From: Alteromonas sp. RKMC-009
GTDB taxonomy: Bacteria; Pseudomonadota; Gammaproteobacteria; Enterobacterales; Alteromonadaceae
DNA length: 64,000 nt
Assembly (NCBI RefSeq): GCF_003584565.2
Contig: NZ_CP031010.1
Location: 2,852,001 to 2,916,000, forward strand
Reading direction: 5' to 3'
The translations under genes were made by a program, and so were the position numbers. Below the pieces are notes generated by a model. It was given only the letters and a program-made list of their open reading frames with translations. It did no database searches and was not told the DNA's origin. Positions within the stretch are counted from its first letter, which is position 1; each line of letters starts with the position of its first letter. Shown in pieces: positions 36,829 to 46,052 of the stretch.

Positions 36829-37497
36829 TTACAGTCCGACTACGCCCGGTAATCCGCTGATGTCTTTAATTTCGGTGTAGCCATAGAACGGGTTAGCCGG
36901 CTCATGGCCACGGTTTACCCATACTTTATTTTTGATGCCGATGTCATGCGCTGACATCAGGTCATAACGGAAGCTGGAGGAAACATGAAGAATGTCTTCA
37001 GGATTACAACCCAGGTTATCAATCATGTATTCAAAGGCTTGTAAACGGGGCTTATAAGCCTGCGCCTGTTCTGCTGTATACACAGCGTGGAAAGGCGCTT
37101 CAAGATTGGCCACATTGGAATTGATTTGCTCGTTTGCCGCGTTGGATAAAATGACCAGCGGGATCTCAGCAGCCACTTTCTTTAACGGTTCAACCACATC
37201 AGGGTGTGGTCCCCATGTTGGCACAGCCTTGTAAATGGTTACGCTGTCTTCGTCGCGATACTCAATGCCCCATTTCTTACACAAACGGGTAACGGCATTG
37301 CGGACCACTTCAGAGTATGGCTTCCACGCGCCGAGTACTTCATCTAAGCGGTAGGCTGAAAAGTCTTTTACGAACTGAGGCATTTGCTCCGGTGTGATCC
37401 GGTCTGCAAACAGTCGCTGCGCAATGGGCGCCATTTCAAAGTAAATCAGGGTGCCGTAGCAGTCGAAAGAAATATATTTAGGTTTAAATGCACTCAT
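36829..37497 (-). CDS. HAD-superfamily hydrolase, haloacid-dehalogenase-II-like
   Basis: 222 residues, the usual length of type II haloacid dehalogenases. Seen: nucleophile Asp in SFDCYGTLIYF, LSNAANE (motif II), KPRLQAFEYMIDNLG (motif III Lys) and HVSSSFRYDLMSA (motif IV). In L-2-haloacid dehalogenases motif IV usually reads S-S-N-x-x-D; here the Asn is Ser and the Asp is one residue further on, so dehalogenase activity is doubtful and a phosphatase or other hydrolase is possible. It is the first gene of the minus-strand operon. GGAACC stands before the ATG. Confidence 0.83.
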   Translation of the reverse strand: MSAFKPKYISFDCYGTLIYFEMAPIAQRLFADRITPEQMPQFVKDFSAYRLDEVLGAWKPYSEVVRNAVTRLCKKWGIEYRDEDSVTIYKAVPTWGPHPDVVEPLKKVAAEIPLVILSNAANEQINSNVANLEAPFHAVYTAEQAQAYKPRLQAFEYMIDNLGCNPEDILHVSSSFRYDLMSAHDIGIKNKVWVNRGHEPANPFYGYTEIKDISGLPGVVGL

Positions 37498-37998
37498 TGT
37501 TGGTTCCAGCTATGTAATTTTTATGTCGAATCTATTACACCACGCGGTAACGGTATAAAAATACCAAAATGAAATGTTACCACGGGATGATGCGTCTGTT
37601 TTATTTGTACAATCAGCAGAGTATGCCGCATCGTTTCATTTGCTTTTCAACCGGCCAGAACGCCTGAAAATGGCCCGTTTCCCGTGACATCGCTTGTACA
37701 GTGCTACGGTTTAAAACAATGCTGCTGTCGCATCACTCCTGCTTAATCATCATGCCGCATTAATTGCAGCATATTTTGCTGAGAAGCTGACAAAAACAAT
37801 ATTTCCACACCTTTATCTCAAATCGTTCGAAAGATAAACGAACTGGTGCAGCGCTACTATTATCAGGCTGAATTTGCTCTGCGTTTCTTTACCTCCGTCT
37901 TTTTTCTCGCCGGATAAATCACGCAGATGTCTTACAAAATCATAAACATTGAGCGGCGCGCACACTTCGCTTAATAAATACAAATATGGAATGTCATC
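37498..37998. promoter_or_regulatory. Divergent control region of the catabolic cluster
   Basis: 501 bases between the HAD/oxidase/ABC operon and the aminotransferase operon, holding no gene I can support; an 87-residue minus-strand frame at 37813-38076 overlaps the aminotransferase start. An imperfect dyad TGCCGCATTAATTGCAGCA at 37753-37771 is a possible operator. The cluster has no regulator gene in view, so the cognate protein is presumably elsewhere. Confidence 0.45.
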
Positions 37999-39375
37999 AT
38001 GCAAACCTCTGCCCTGAAAGAACTGGACAGCCAGTACCTGATTCATCCGGTATCTGATTTCCGTGGTCACCAGCAAAAAGGTGTCAAAATTTTACAATCC
38101 GGCAAAGGCCCCCGGGTGACCGACAGCGAGGGAGAAACCTATCTGGATGCATTTGCAGGCTTATGGTGTGTGAATGTAGGTTTCGGGGAACAACGCATTG
38201 TCGATGTGGCCAGCAAACAAATGTCGGTACTTCCTTATGCCACAGGCTATTTCGGATTCGGCAGCGAGCCGGCAATCAAACTGGCAGAAAAACTGGTGTC
38301 CATTACGCCGGACTCATTACAGCATGTTTATTTCTCCTTAGGTGGCTCTGACGCTGTAGATGCTGCGCTGCGTTACATTACCTATTACTACAATGCCATT
38401 GGCAAACCTCAGAAAAAGCACATTATCGCGCTGAAGCGGGGCTACCATGGTTCTTCTTCGGTGGGCGCAGGGGTAACCGGCTTACCAGCTTTTCATGCTA
38501 ACTTCGATGTGCCGCTGCCGACACATCATCATATAGCCTGCCCGTATTTTTACCGTAGCGACTTCGACACCGAACAGGCGCTCATCGACGCGTCTGTACA
38601 GGAACTGAAAGATAAAGTATCAGCACTGGGCGCAGACAATGTGGCTGCGTTTTTCTGTGAACCGGTTGTGGGTTCCGGTGGCGTAATCGTACCCCCGAAA
38701 GGCTGGTTAACCGCCATTGCCAAAGCGTGTAAGTCACTGGGTATTTTATTTGTGGTCGATGAAGTCATTACCGGCTTTGGCCGCACGGGTAAAATGTTTG
38801 CCTGTGAACACGAAAATATTCAACCCGACATGATGACCATGGCAAAGGGTTTAACATCAGGCTACGTGCCGATGGGTGCCGTGATGATGTCAGATGAAAT
38901 ATTCAAAGGCATCGCCGACGGCCCGCACCGTTCAGCGGTAGTCGGCCACGGCCAGACGTATTCAGCCCACCCGGTCAGTGCCGCTGTGGCACTGGAAGTG
39001 ATCAGTATTTACGAGGAAGGCCTGCTGGAACACGCGCAGGCCATGACGCCGTATTTCGAAGACAAACTGCAATCGGTACTCAGCCATGCTCTTGTGGGCG
39101 ATGTGCGAAATCAGGGCTTGCTGGCTGCTGTAGAACTGGTGGCAGATAAATCCACGAAACGTCAATTTCCGGCAGAACTGGGTTTGCATGAGGTCATTGC
39201 TGATATTGCCTGGAAGAACAAACTGATTTTCCGTGCATTTGGCGACAATATTCTCGGGTTTGCCCCGGCGCTCTGTTACAGCAAAGAAGATTTTGATGAA
39301 CTCTTTGACCTGTTACAGAAAACCCTCGATGAAGTGTTGTCTTTAGATATGGTTAAGAAGGAAATGGCCCGCTAA
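37999..39375 (+). CDS. Class III pyridoxal-phosphate aminotransferase (omega-amino acid/diamine type)
   Basis: 458 residues. Seen: LDAFAGLWCVNVGFGEQRI near 47, FSLGGSDAVDAALR, GYHGSSSVGAGVTG, the cofactor-binding Asp in FVVDEVITGFGRTGK and the Schiff-base Lys in MTMAKGLTSGYVPMGAV near 288. This matches aminotransferases for putrescine, GABA or beta-alanine with pyruvate. GGAATG precedes the ATG. Its stop overlaps the next start by one base (TAATG), so the dehydrogenase is translated with it. Conversion of an amino compound to a semialdehyde fits the SSADH two genes later. Confidence 0.92.
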   Translation: MQTSALKELDSQYLIHPVSDFRGHQQKGVKILQSGKGPRVTDSEGETYLDAFAGLWCVNVGFGEQRIVDVASKQMSVLPYATGYFGFGSEPAIKLAEKLVSITPDSLQHVYFSLGGSDAVDAALRYITYYYNAIGKPQKKHIIALKRGYHGSSSVGAGVTGLPAFHANFDVPLPTHHHIACPYFYRSDFDTEQALIDASVQELKDKVSALGADNVAAFFCEPVVGSGGVIVPPKGWLTAIAKACKSLGILFVVDEVITGFGRTGKMFACEHENIQPDMMTMAKGLTSGYVPMGAVMMSDEIFKGIADGPHRSAVVGHGQTYSAHPVSAAVALEVISIYEEGLLEHAQAMTPYFEDKLQSVLSHALVGDVRNQGLLAAVELVADKSTKRQFPAELGLHEVIADIAWKNKLIFRAFGDNILGFAPALCYSKEDFDELFDLLQKTLDEVLSLDMVKKEMAR

Positions 39376-40451
39376 TGAAACCGTTTAATATCGCAGTAAT
39401 TGCCGGTGATGGCATCGGAAAAGAAGTCATGCCTGAAGGGCTGAAAATTGTTAAAGCGGCTGCAAAAAAATTCGGCATCCCCCTTAACTTCCAGGAATTC
39501 AAATGGGGTGATTGCGACTACTACGCCGAATATGGTCGTATGATGCCGGAAAACTGGAAAGAGTTAGTATCAGACATGGATGCCATTTATTTTGGTGCCG
39601 TTGGCTGGCCGGCGTCTGTGCCTGATCATATTTCACTGTGGGGCTCCATTCTGACTTTCCGCCGTGAATTCGACCAGTACATCAACATGCGCCCGGTGCG
39701 TACTTTCGAAGGCGTAAAATGTGCCCTGTCGACGCCCCGTGCTGATGAAATCGACTTTGTGGTTGTACGGGAGAATACTGAGGGCGAGTATTCATCCATT
39801 GGCGGTATTATGTATGAGGGCACAGAGCGTGAAGTGGTATTACAGCAATCAGTGTTCAGCCGTCACGGAACCGACCGCGTTTTAAAATATGCTTTTGAAA
39901 CCGCGCGTCAGCGTGATGCGAAGAAACTGACAGTAGCCACGAAAAGTAACGGTATGGCCATCAGTATGCCCTGGTGGGACTCCCGTGCCGAAGCCATAAG
40001 CAAAGACTACAGTGATATTCAGTGGGACAAACAACATATCGATATTCTTTCAGCACGTTTTGTCATGAATCCGGAGCGGTTTGATGTGGTGGTTGCCTCC
40101 AACCTGTTCGGTGATATTTTGTCTGACCTGGGGCCGGCCTGTACCGGCACCATTGGTCTTGCACCTTCTGCGAATCTAAACCCTGAAAGAAAATTCCCAT
40201 CCCTGTTCGAGCCGGTACACGGTTCGGCACCGGATATTTACGGTAAGAATATCGCCAACCCCATTGGTATGATCTGGTCAGGTGCTTTGATGTTAAAGTT
40301 CCTTACTGAAGATTCAGGCTCCGGTGCAGAGGCCCACGATGCTATCACCAAAGCCATAGAAACCGCTCTAAAAGGCAACATTACCACTCCGGATCTGGGC
40401 GGCAATGCCAGCACACAGTCCATGGGTGACGCCATTCTTTCTCACCTTTAA
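39375..40451 (+). CDS. Tartrate/D-malate-type dehydrogenase (isocitrate/isopropylmalate dehydrogenase family)
   Basis: 358 residues. Seen: AVIAGDGIGKEVMPEG (N-terminal nucleotide entry), the substrate-binding INMRPVR, VVVRENTEGEYSS, KSNGMA and VASNLFGDILSDLGPA, with EPVHGSAPDI at the C-terminus. These are diagnostic for the tartrate dehydrogenase/D-malate dehydrogenase branch (NAD+-dependent oxidative decarboxylation of a 2-hydroxy acid). The one-base overlap with the aminotransferase and its position before SSADH show the same operon. What hydroxy acid it uses here is not clear. Confidence 0.9.
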   Translation: MKPFNIAVIAGDGIGKEVMPEGLKIVKAAAKKFGIPLNFQEFKWGDCDYYAEYGRMMPENWKELVSDMDAIYFGAVGWPASVPDHISLWGSILTFRREFDQYINMRPVRTFEGVKCALSTPRADEIDFVVVRENTEGEYSSIGGIMYEGTEREVVLQQSVFSRHGTDRVLKYAFETARQRDAKKLTVATKSNGMAISMPWWDSRAEAISKDYSDIQWDKQHIDILSARFVMNPERFDVVVASNLFGDILSDLGPACTGTIGLAPSANLNPERKFPSLFEPVHGSAPDIYGKNIANPIGMIWSGALMLKFLTEDSGSGAEAHDAITKAIETALKGNITTPDLGGNASTQSMGDAILSHL

Positions 40452-40466
40452 GGGTTTAACAGCAAC

Positions 40467-41942
40467 GTGACGACAGAAACAGGAATGACGCTGAAAAATC
40501 AGACACTACTCAGCACGCAAAATTACATTAACGGAAAGTGGCAGAATGCGATTTCCGGCATGACGTATCCGGTTATCAATCCGGCCACAGGTGAACGGAT
40601 TGCCAGTGCGCCCGACAGTGACGCCATTGATGCTGCCCATGCTGCCCGCTCTGCACAAAAAGCTTTTCAGAGCTGGAGTAAAACCAGTCACCGTGAACGA
40701 GCCACACTGCTTGAGAAATGGTACGCCGTCATCAATGAAAATATTGATGATCTTGCACTTACCATGACCACAGAACAGGGTAAACCGCTGGCAGAAGCAA
40801 AAGGCGAAGTGGCTTATGGCGCTTCTTACGTAAAATGGTTTTCTCAGCAAATCATGCAGCTTCGGGGCGATATTTTACCTGAAACCGGCAGTGGCAAAGT
40901 GCAAACCGTTGAAAAGCGGCCGGTGGGCGTTGTTGCGGTTATCACGCCATGGAATTTCCCGTTTGCTATGCTGGCCCGGAAAATTGCGCCTGCACTGGCA
41001 GCTGGCTGTACCGTAGTGGTTAAGCCGGCAGAAGATACCCCGCTGACAGCCCTGATGATGGCAAAACTTATCGATATGGCAGGCTTCCCGCCGGGTGTGG
41101 TGAATGTGGTCACAGCCAGTCGTGAACAAACTGCTATTGCCGTTGATGCCTGGCTTAAAGATCCGTTAGTGAAAAAGCTCAGCTTCACAGGTTCAACGCA
41201 GGTAGGCCGCTATCTGGCGGAGCGCTGTGCCAGTACGCTGAAAAAGCTGTCTTTAGAATTAGGCGGTAATGCCCCCTTTATCGTGTTTGCAGATGCAGAT
41301 TTAGATGCGGCGGTTGAAGGCTTAATGGCTGCTAAACTCAGAAATGGCGGGCAGACTTGTGTGTGTCCTAACCGCATTTATGTAGAAGACAGTATTTATG
41401 ATGAATTTGCCAGCCGGCTGACGGACAAAGTGACAGCGTTAAAAGTGGGTTCTCCTCTGGACGAAGATACCCGCATCGGCCCGATGATTAATCAAAAGGC
41501 TGTAGACAAAATTAACGCCCATATTGCTGACGCGGTGGAACAAGGCGGCGTTGTACTGTGCGGGAATAAAGCGCCTGACGACACCCTGTTCGTCGAGCCC
41601 ACCGTCATTGCCGACGCAAACAATGCCATGCGCCTGTTCACTGAAGAAACATTCGGCCCGGTGCTTCCTCTGTTCCGTTTTCAGTCAGAAAGTGAAGCTA
41701 TTGAAGAAGCTAACAATACCGAATATGGTCTGGCGGCATACTTCTACACCCGTGACCATTACCGGATTCACCGGTTGAAAGGTGCTCTGCAGGCGGGTGT
41801 GATTGGCGTCAACGAAGGTGCAGTTGCCAGCGAACAGGCACCTTTCGGTGGTATCAAAGCATCAGGCTATGGCCGTGAAGGCTCTCACTATGGCCTGGAT
41901 GACTTCTTGTATATTGCTTACTTCTGTGAAGGCGGGTTTTAA
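40467..41942 (+). CDS. gabD: NAD(P)-dependent succinate-semialdehyde dehydrogenase
   Basis: 491 residues from a GTG at 40467 with AAGGG about 14 bases upstream; an ATG at 40485 is a possible alternative, but its purine box is too close. Seen: ITPWNFPFAMLARKIAPALAAG, catalytic Glu in LELGGNAPFIVF near 265, catalytic Cys in NGGQTCVCPNRI near 299, and EETFGPVLPLF. The Cys-x-Cys and overall likeness point to the GabD group. It would convert succinate semialdehyde to succinate, completing the route opened by the aminotransferase. Confidence 0.9.
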   Translation: MTTETGMTLKNQTLLSTQNYINGKWQNAISGMTYPVINPATGERIASAPDSDAIDAAHAARSAQKAFQSWSKTSHRERATLLEKWYAVINENIDDLALTMTTEQGKPLAEAKGEVAYGASYVKWFSQQIMQLRGDILPETGSGKVQTVEKRPVGVVAVITPWNFPFAMLARKIAPALAAGCTVVVKPAEDTPLTALMMAKLIDMAGFPPGVVNVVTASREQTAIAVDAWLKDPLVKKLSFTGSTQVGRYLAERCASTLKKLSLELGGNAPFIVFADADLDAAVEGLMAAKLRNGGQTCVCPNRIYVEDSIYDEFASRLTDKVTALKVGSPLDEDTRIGPMINQKAVDKINAHIADAVEQGGVVLCGNKAPDDTLFVEPTVIADANNAMRLFTEETFGPVLPLFRFQSESEAIEEANNTEYGLAAYFYTRDHYRIHRLKGALQAGVIGVNEGAVASEQAPFGGIKASGYGREGSHYGLDDFLYIAYFCEGGF

Positions 41943-41990
41943 CACCCGCTTATCCCGTCCCGATCTTTCCGGCGCTGATAGTTGCTTCAC

Positions 41991-42548
41991 TCAGCGCTGA
42001 TACGTCGCTTCCAGAGTGGCTTTCCCTAATGCATTCATGTTTACCATGTACCCTGTCAGTGCGCCTGACGGATTGTCCGGCAGTGACAATTTTTCCGGTA
42101 ATGCGAATACCGTGAATTGATAGCGGTGCGCTTTATGACCTTCAGGCGGACACGCGCCGCCGAAGCCGGCATAACCGAAATCATTCACTATCTGCATACT
42201 GCCTTCCGGTAATACCATACTCCCTGCACTGCCCGCGCCGGTGGGTAATTCACTGGTACTGGCCGGAATATTGACTACCTGCCAGTGCCACCAGCCACTT
42301 CCGGTAGGAGCATCAGGATCGTATACGAAGAGTGCGTAGAAATTTGTTCCCTCCGGTGCGCCATGCCACGAAAGCTGAGGTGACAAATTATCTCCGTCAC
42401 AGCCGAAACCTTTAAATTCCTGCTCTTTGGACATGGGCTCCCCTGCTGCCATGTCTTCGCTGGTTATTGTGAAACTCGCAGCGGTTACTATAGAGGTGAA
42501 TGACAGCCCAACAAAGCAGGCCATACCTGCAACCGTTTTCAACGTCAT
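41991..42548 (-). CDS. YbhB/YbcL family (PEBP-like) secreted protein
   Basis: 185 residues from the ATG at 42548 (AAGGA eight bases upstream); the longer frame begins with an unsupported tail. A signal peptide occupies residues 1-24 (cleavage near VTA-ASF). Seen: GFGCDGDNLSPQLSWHGAP and FVYDPDAPTGSGWWHWQVVNIPA, the ligand-pocket motifs of the phosphatidylethanolamine-binding fold, then RYQFTVFALPEKL. Its function is undefined in bacteria. Confidence 0.93.
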   Translation of the reverse strand: MTLKTVAGMACFVGLSFTSIVTAASFTITSEDMAAGEPMSKEQEFKGFGCDGDNLSPQLSWHGAPEGTNFYALFVYDPDAPTGSGWWHWQVVNIPASTSELPTGAGSAGSMVLPEGSMQIVNDFGYAGFGGACPPEGHKAHRYQFTVFALPEKLSLPDNPSGALTGYMVNMNALGKATLEATYQR

Positions 42549-42761
42549 GATCTGTTCCTTATCTTTATAGGTGTAGGAGCGCTGGTTGTAGCTGGCCATA
42601 AGCGATTTCAGCTATCTGACACTCTGCTTTGTGGCATCTTGCGGCATAATTCAGCATTAAATTTATACTAACGGAAGGACAGGCGCTGACAACTGATTTT
42701 TCACTCAGATGAATACTGTTTCAGCTTTTGAGGCAGGCAAGAGAACATTGGTTTTGTGTAA

Positions 42762-42787
42762 TTCCCCTGCGCAAAATCGCAGGGGAA
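42762..42787. terminator. Stem-loop terminator
   Basis: Perfect ten-base arms TTCCCCTGCG (42762-42771) and CGCAGGGGAA (42778-42787) with a six-base loop, located just past the stop of the HGSNAT-type gene. Confidence 0.75.
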
Positions 42788-42804
42788 ATAAGGCGCTTAC
42801 TACA

Positions 42805-43965
42805 TCAGAAATATTTAACCAGCGGGTTGGTACTGTTGTGTTTAAAGCGTGAAAATGCTTTTGTGGGGAAATACAACACCACTGCCATAAACGCCGCGAC
42901 CAGCCATACCTGCCAGATATAATCAAAGGCAAATAAATCGCCATAGTTCGGACCGGCGAGCTCAAGTACAAGGTTGTAACTGACTAGTAGCACAAACAGA
43001 TGCACGATATAGAAAAACATGGGCGCTGAGCCAAATGACTCAATGACCTGTGTGAATTTATTGTTCACTGTATCTAAAGCAAACAGCACTAAAAATGCCC
43101 CGCCCAGGGTGAGTAACACGAAATCCAGTGACGGCGGATATTTGGTAAAATTAATGAAATCCATTGCGGTCTGAATGGCTGTGGCCTGCGTTTCCCATGG
43201 CATGACTTCTCCATAGATATTGAAGCCCCTCATGACCAGCAGTACTCCCCACATGGATAAAGCCAGACCCAGCAATACTTTTTTACGCTGCGGCGAGGCA
43301 ACATTGCGGGAAAATACCGGCCCCATGCTGTAACCCAGCAGTATCACACCTATCCACGGAAGCACGGGATAAGACGCTTTAATACGGAAGGCTTCAGAAG
43401 TAAATATAAAACCGCGGTCATGCAAAATAGCCCACAGGGTGTAGCCGGTTTCCCCCGGCGCAAAGCTGATTGGTGATAACAGGTTATGACCACATACAAT
43501 CAGAAGCCCCAGTGCCAGAATCAGTTTTGCCGGTAAATGACAAAGCACAGAAAGTACAACCATACTCACACCAATTGCCCACATTACCTGCAACCACAAT
43601 GTGTCGTAGGTGCCCATCCACAACCAGTTGATCACTGCAATCTCAATAAAAATAATGAACAGACCCCGTTTAAATAAGAACGGTGTTGCAGAGCGTGCAG
43701 GCTTGTTCGCAGGGTGGGAATACAACCACGCAGACAAACCGGTCAGGAATACAAATACCGGTGCACAGAAATGCGCGCTGATGCGGGTAAAAAATAATTG
43801 CGGGCTGGTGATGTCCACGTCCATGGGATCACCAACCTGCTGATGATAGAAATACCGTTCGCGAACGTGATCCACCAGCATAAACAGCATCACCAGCCCC
43901 CGGAGGATATCAATAGACGCGATACGTTTTGCATGGTTCGCCGCAGAAGTTTGCATTGTTGTCAT
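42805..43965 (-). CDS. HGSNAT/DUF1624-type multi-pass acyltransferase-like membrane protein
   Basis: 386 residues from the ATG at 43965 (the open frame reaches 44013; the ribosome site is weak in every case). Seen: RIASIDILRGLVMLFMLVDHVRERYFY, the conserved start of heparan-alpha-glucosaminide N-acetyltransferase-like proteins with the catalytic-type His, then HFCAPVFVFLTGLSAWLY. About ten membrane helices follow. It is thought to transfer an acetyl group across the membrane; the acceptor is unknown. Confidence 0.85.
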   Translation of the reverse strand: MTTMQTSAANHAKRIASIDILRGLVMLFMLVDHVRERYFYHQQVGDPMDVDITSPQLFFTRISAHFCAPVFVFLTGLSAWLYSHPANKPARSATPFLFKRGLFIIFIEIAVINWLWMGTYDTLWLQVMWAIGVSMVVLSVLCHLPAKLILALGLLIVCGHNLLSPISFAPGETGYTLWAILHDRGFIFTSEAFRIKASYPVLPWIGVILLGYSMGPVFSRNVASPQRKKVLLGLALSMWGVLLVMRGFNIYGEVMPWETQATAIQTAMDFINFTKYPPSLDFVLLTLGGAFLVLFALDTVNNKFTQVIESFGSAPMFFYIVHLFVLLVSYNLVLELAGPNYGDLFAFDYIWQVWLVAAFMAVVLYFPTKAFSRFKHNSTNPLVKYF

Positions 43966-44214
43966 TTTTATCGTTCTCATGCTCAGGAATTGATTGCAGC
44001 ACAGACACTTCAATCATTTCATTCGTTGTTTCAGGCAAGACTGCCATAGATAAAATACGGTCGACAGGGGTTTCTGACTGTGCCGGAGCTATTTGGCATA
44101 TCTTGCTGAAGCCATGCTTAGTCATGAAAAGATCTGCCAGCCGGGAGCAGGAAGATGAAGAACCAAAGAGAGAAGAGCTGCCCGCTCCTGTAAATAAAAA
44201 ACGGGCTTTCTGAG

Positions 44215-45297
44215 TTATCCGTTCAACATCGGAAATGGCAGTGGCTTGATTTCATCCATGATTTTTCCGCTGGCAGTAATACCCATAAAGTACTCGCCCA
44301 GCCGGTCGGTCTCGCTAAGTACGGTTTGCCAGTATTTGATGCGGGTTTGGGGATCAAGGGCATCGAAATCTTTTCTGTCAGGGATTTTGCCGTAAGGTAA
44401 AGATGAAACAAATTCTGCCGACGGTACAAGCATCACCACATTATCGTAACTACTGCGGTGTGGTACCCGTCTTTTCAGGCCTTTATCAAACCAGCCCGGT
44501 ACCGGCTTGTCATAAAAATGCGGATAAAGCACCAGCCCTTCACGGGGACCGAAAGACAAGTCAAAATGATAGTCGGTGATACCGCCGTCCCTGTACACCC
44601 CTTCAGGTGCATCAACGATTTTCTCCACGCCTTCCAGCACCAGAGGAATAGAACCGGATGCCAGTAACGCATCCCGGGTATTCACAATACTCAGTTCTGT
44701 CCGTTCAGTGTTCAGGTTGTACGGATCGTGAATAGTAAAATCGCTGTCCGGTGCGGAAAAAATATGACGGGTATAAAAGCGGTTAAGACCACGTCTTGAA
44801 ACAGCGTTGGCAGCAGCACTCATGGCAAGGCCATGGAACTGGGTAATGCGCCCACGCGATGCCATGGCCCGATGACAGCGTACGGCGAAGATATGCGCCT
44901 TAAAACGATGGTTCAGCAGAATATCGTCAATACCCTCTTCACCCAGCACATGACTGATGAGTTCACGGGCTTTAACGGTAATTTCATTTGCTGACGGTTT
45001 AGCAGAATACACCGTGTGTGAATAATGGTGTGCCAGCCGGTTGATGGCCGCCAGTGGGTCTCTCTGGACAGCACATGCAGCTCTGAATGCCCCGGCAGAT
45101 GAGCCAATCACCTGCACCTGACCTCCCCGTTCATCGAACCACTCCGGGAACAGCACCCGATCCAGCCCCGCCAGTACGAACCATTTAGGTCCGCCGGACG
45201 CGCCGAGAAAGTAATTGAACAGCAGCGGATAGAAACCGTGCTCCTTTAATGTGGCCAGTGCGCCCGGGCCAGCGTAAATATTCAGTGGCGCAGTCAA
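44215..45297 (-). CDS. Patatin-like phospholipase
   Basis: 360 residues from a TTG at 45297 with AAGGG 13 bases upstream. Seen: the oxyanion-hole glycines in FLGASGGPKWFVLAG, the nucleophile Ser in VIGSSAGAFRAA near 67, and the catalytic Asp in YRDGGITDYHF near 213. These make a Ser-Asp dyad lipid acyl hydrolase. No signal peptide, so it is cytoplasmic or exported in some other way. It is probably monocistronic. Confidence 0.88.
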   Translation of the reverse strand: MTAPLNIYAGPGALATLKEHGFYPLLFNYFLGASGGPKWFVLAGLDRVLFPEWFDERGGQVQVIGSSAGAFRAACAVQRDPLAAINRLAHHYSHTVYSAKPSANEITVKARELISHVLGEEGIDDILLNHRFKAHIFAVRCHRAMASRGRITQFHGLAMSAAANAVSRRGLNRFYTRHIFSAPDSDFTIHDPYNLNTERTELSIVNTRDALLASGSIPLVLEGVEKIVDAPEGVYRDGGITDYHFDLSFGPREGLVLYPHFYDKPVPGWFDKGLKRRVPHRSSYDNVVMLVPSAEFVSSLPYGKIPDRKDFDALDPQTRIKYWQTVLSETDRLGEYFMGITASGKIMDEIKPLPFPMLNG

Positions 45298-45382
45298 CGT
45301 GTTATCCCTTCACTTCTTTTTATTTGTGAGTACTTTAGCAGTTGATGGCGGTCATGTCATGACTGCAAAATCCTTTGCTGAA

Positions 45383-45757
45383 TTATGACCCGCTGCCATC
45401 GCTGTAAAGTGCAAAACAAGCGCCGGAGGGATCTTTAATATACACAAACCTTGCCGTACCATGTGTTCTTACGGCAGTCAGTTGCTCCCCGCCACATGCC
45501 GTAACCTGCGATAAAGCTTCATCAAACTCACCGGTGGTAAAGTACGGGATCCAACCTGCGGGCACGTCCTGATTCGGGCCTTTCCGGTGACAAATGCCAC
45601 CTTTTACCTGTCCGTCTGCATCTTTCATAACAAAGTCATTGTAGCCGCCCATGTCCAGAGGCTCTTTTTGCCATCCCAGTACCTTTTCATAAAAGGTGCT
45701 GGTTTCCACTGCATCTGCTACTGTTAAATCCCGCCAGTCACCTGCTGAGTCGCTCAT
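45383..45757 (-). CDS. VOC-family protein (glyoxalase/bleomycin-resistance fold)
   Basis: 124 residues. Seen: the N-terminal WRDLTVADAVETSTFYEKVLGWQKEPLDMGGYNDFVM pattern and C-terminal TARFVYIKDPSGACFALY, which is the typical beta-alpha-beta-beta-beta layout of VOC proteins. GGAGCA stands before the ATG. The substrate is unknown. Confidence 0.88.
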   Translation of the reverse strand: MSDSAGDWRDLTVADAVETSTFYEKVLGWQKEPLDMGGYNDFVMKDADGQVKGGICHRKGPNQDVPAGWIPYFTTGEFDEALSQVTACGGEQLTAVRTHGTARFVYIKDPSGACFALYSDGSGS

Positions 45758-45853
45758 GATTTGCTCCAGACTAAATATGAAGTGTCAATACACACAGCTT
45801 AAAGAAAACCCTGTTTTTTCCAATATTTTTTTCACACAAAGGTAGACACAGCT

Positions 45854-45989
45854 TGTGGAAAATGCTTGAACTATGGCAATAGTTATCCACTGACCATTGT
45901 TTGACCAGTATTTTTTATCAAGTAATTTCATGCAGTTACAATTCACACACATACTACTCAACAAACTTATCCACAGATAAAGTGGATAA
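45854..45989. promoter_or_regulatory. Cluster of DnaA-box-like sequences in an AT-rich region
   Basis: Perfect box TTATCCACA at 45967-45975; TTATCCACT at 45883-45891; the same box on the minus strand at 45981-45989; and a minus-strand TTTTCCACA at 45854-45862. The 45967 and 45981 boxes form an inverted repeat with perfect eight-base arms. The surrounding 295-base gap (45758-46052) is very AT-rich and holds no gene. Confidence 0.55.
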
Positions 45990-46052
45990 CACGTAGAAGT
46001 TATTCAAGTATGATGATTTAATAATATGACATGTTCCGGACGATATCAGATA

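Noticed and set aside
37813..38076. Minus-strand 87-residue frame in the divergent control region
   Set aside because: It overlaps the aminotransferase start, has no ribosome site and no recognisable family.
43929..44213. 94-residue plus-strand frame
   Set aside because: It overlaps the start of the HGSNAT-type gene antisense and has no family match.
45351..45363. GTCATGTCATGAC dyad between patatin and VOC genes
   Set aside because: A six-base palindrome can arise by chance and no second copy was seen.
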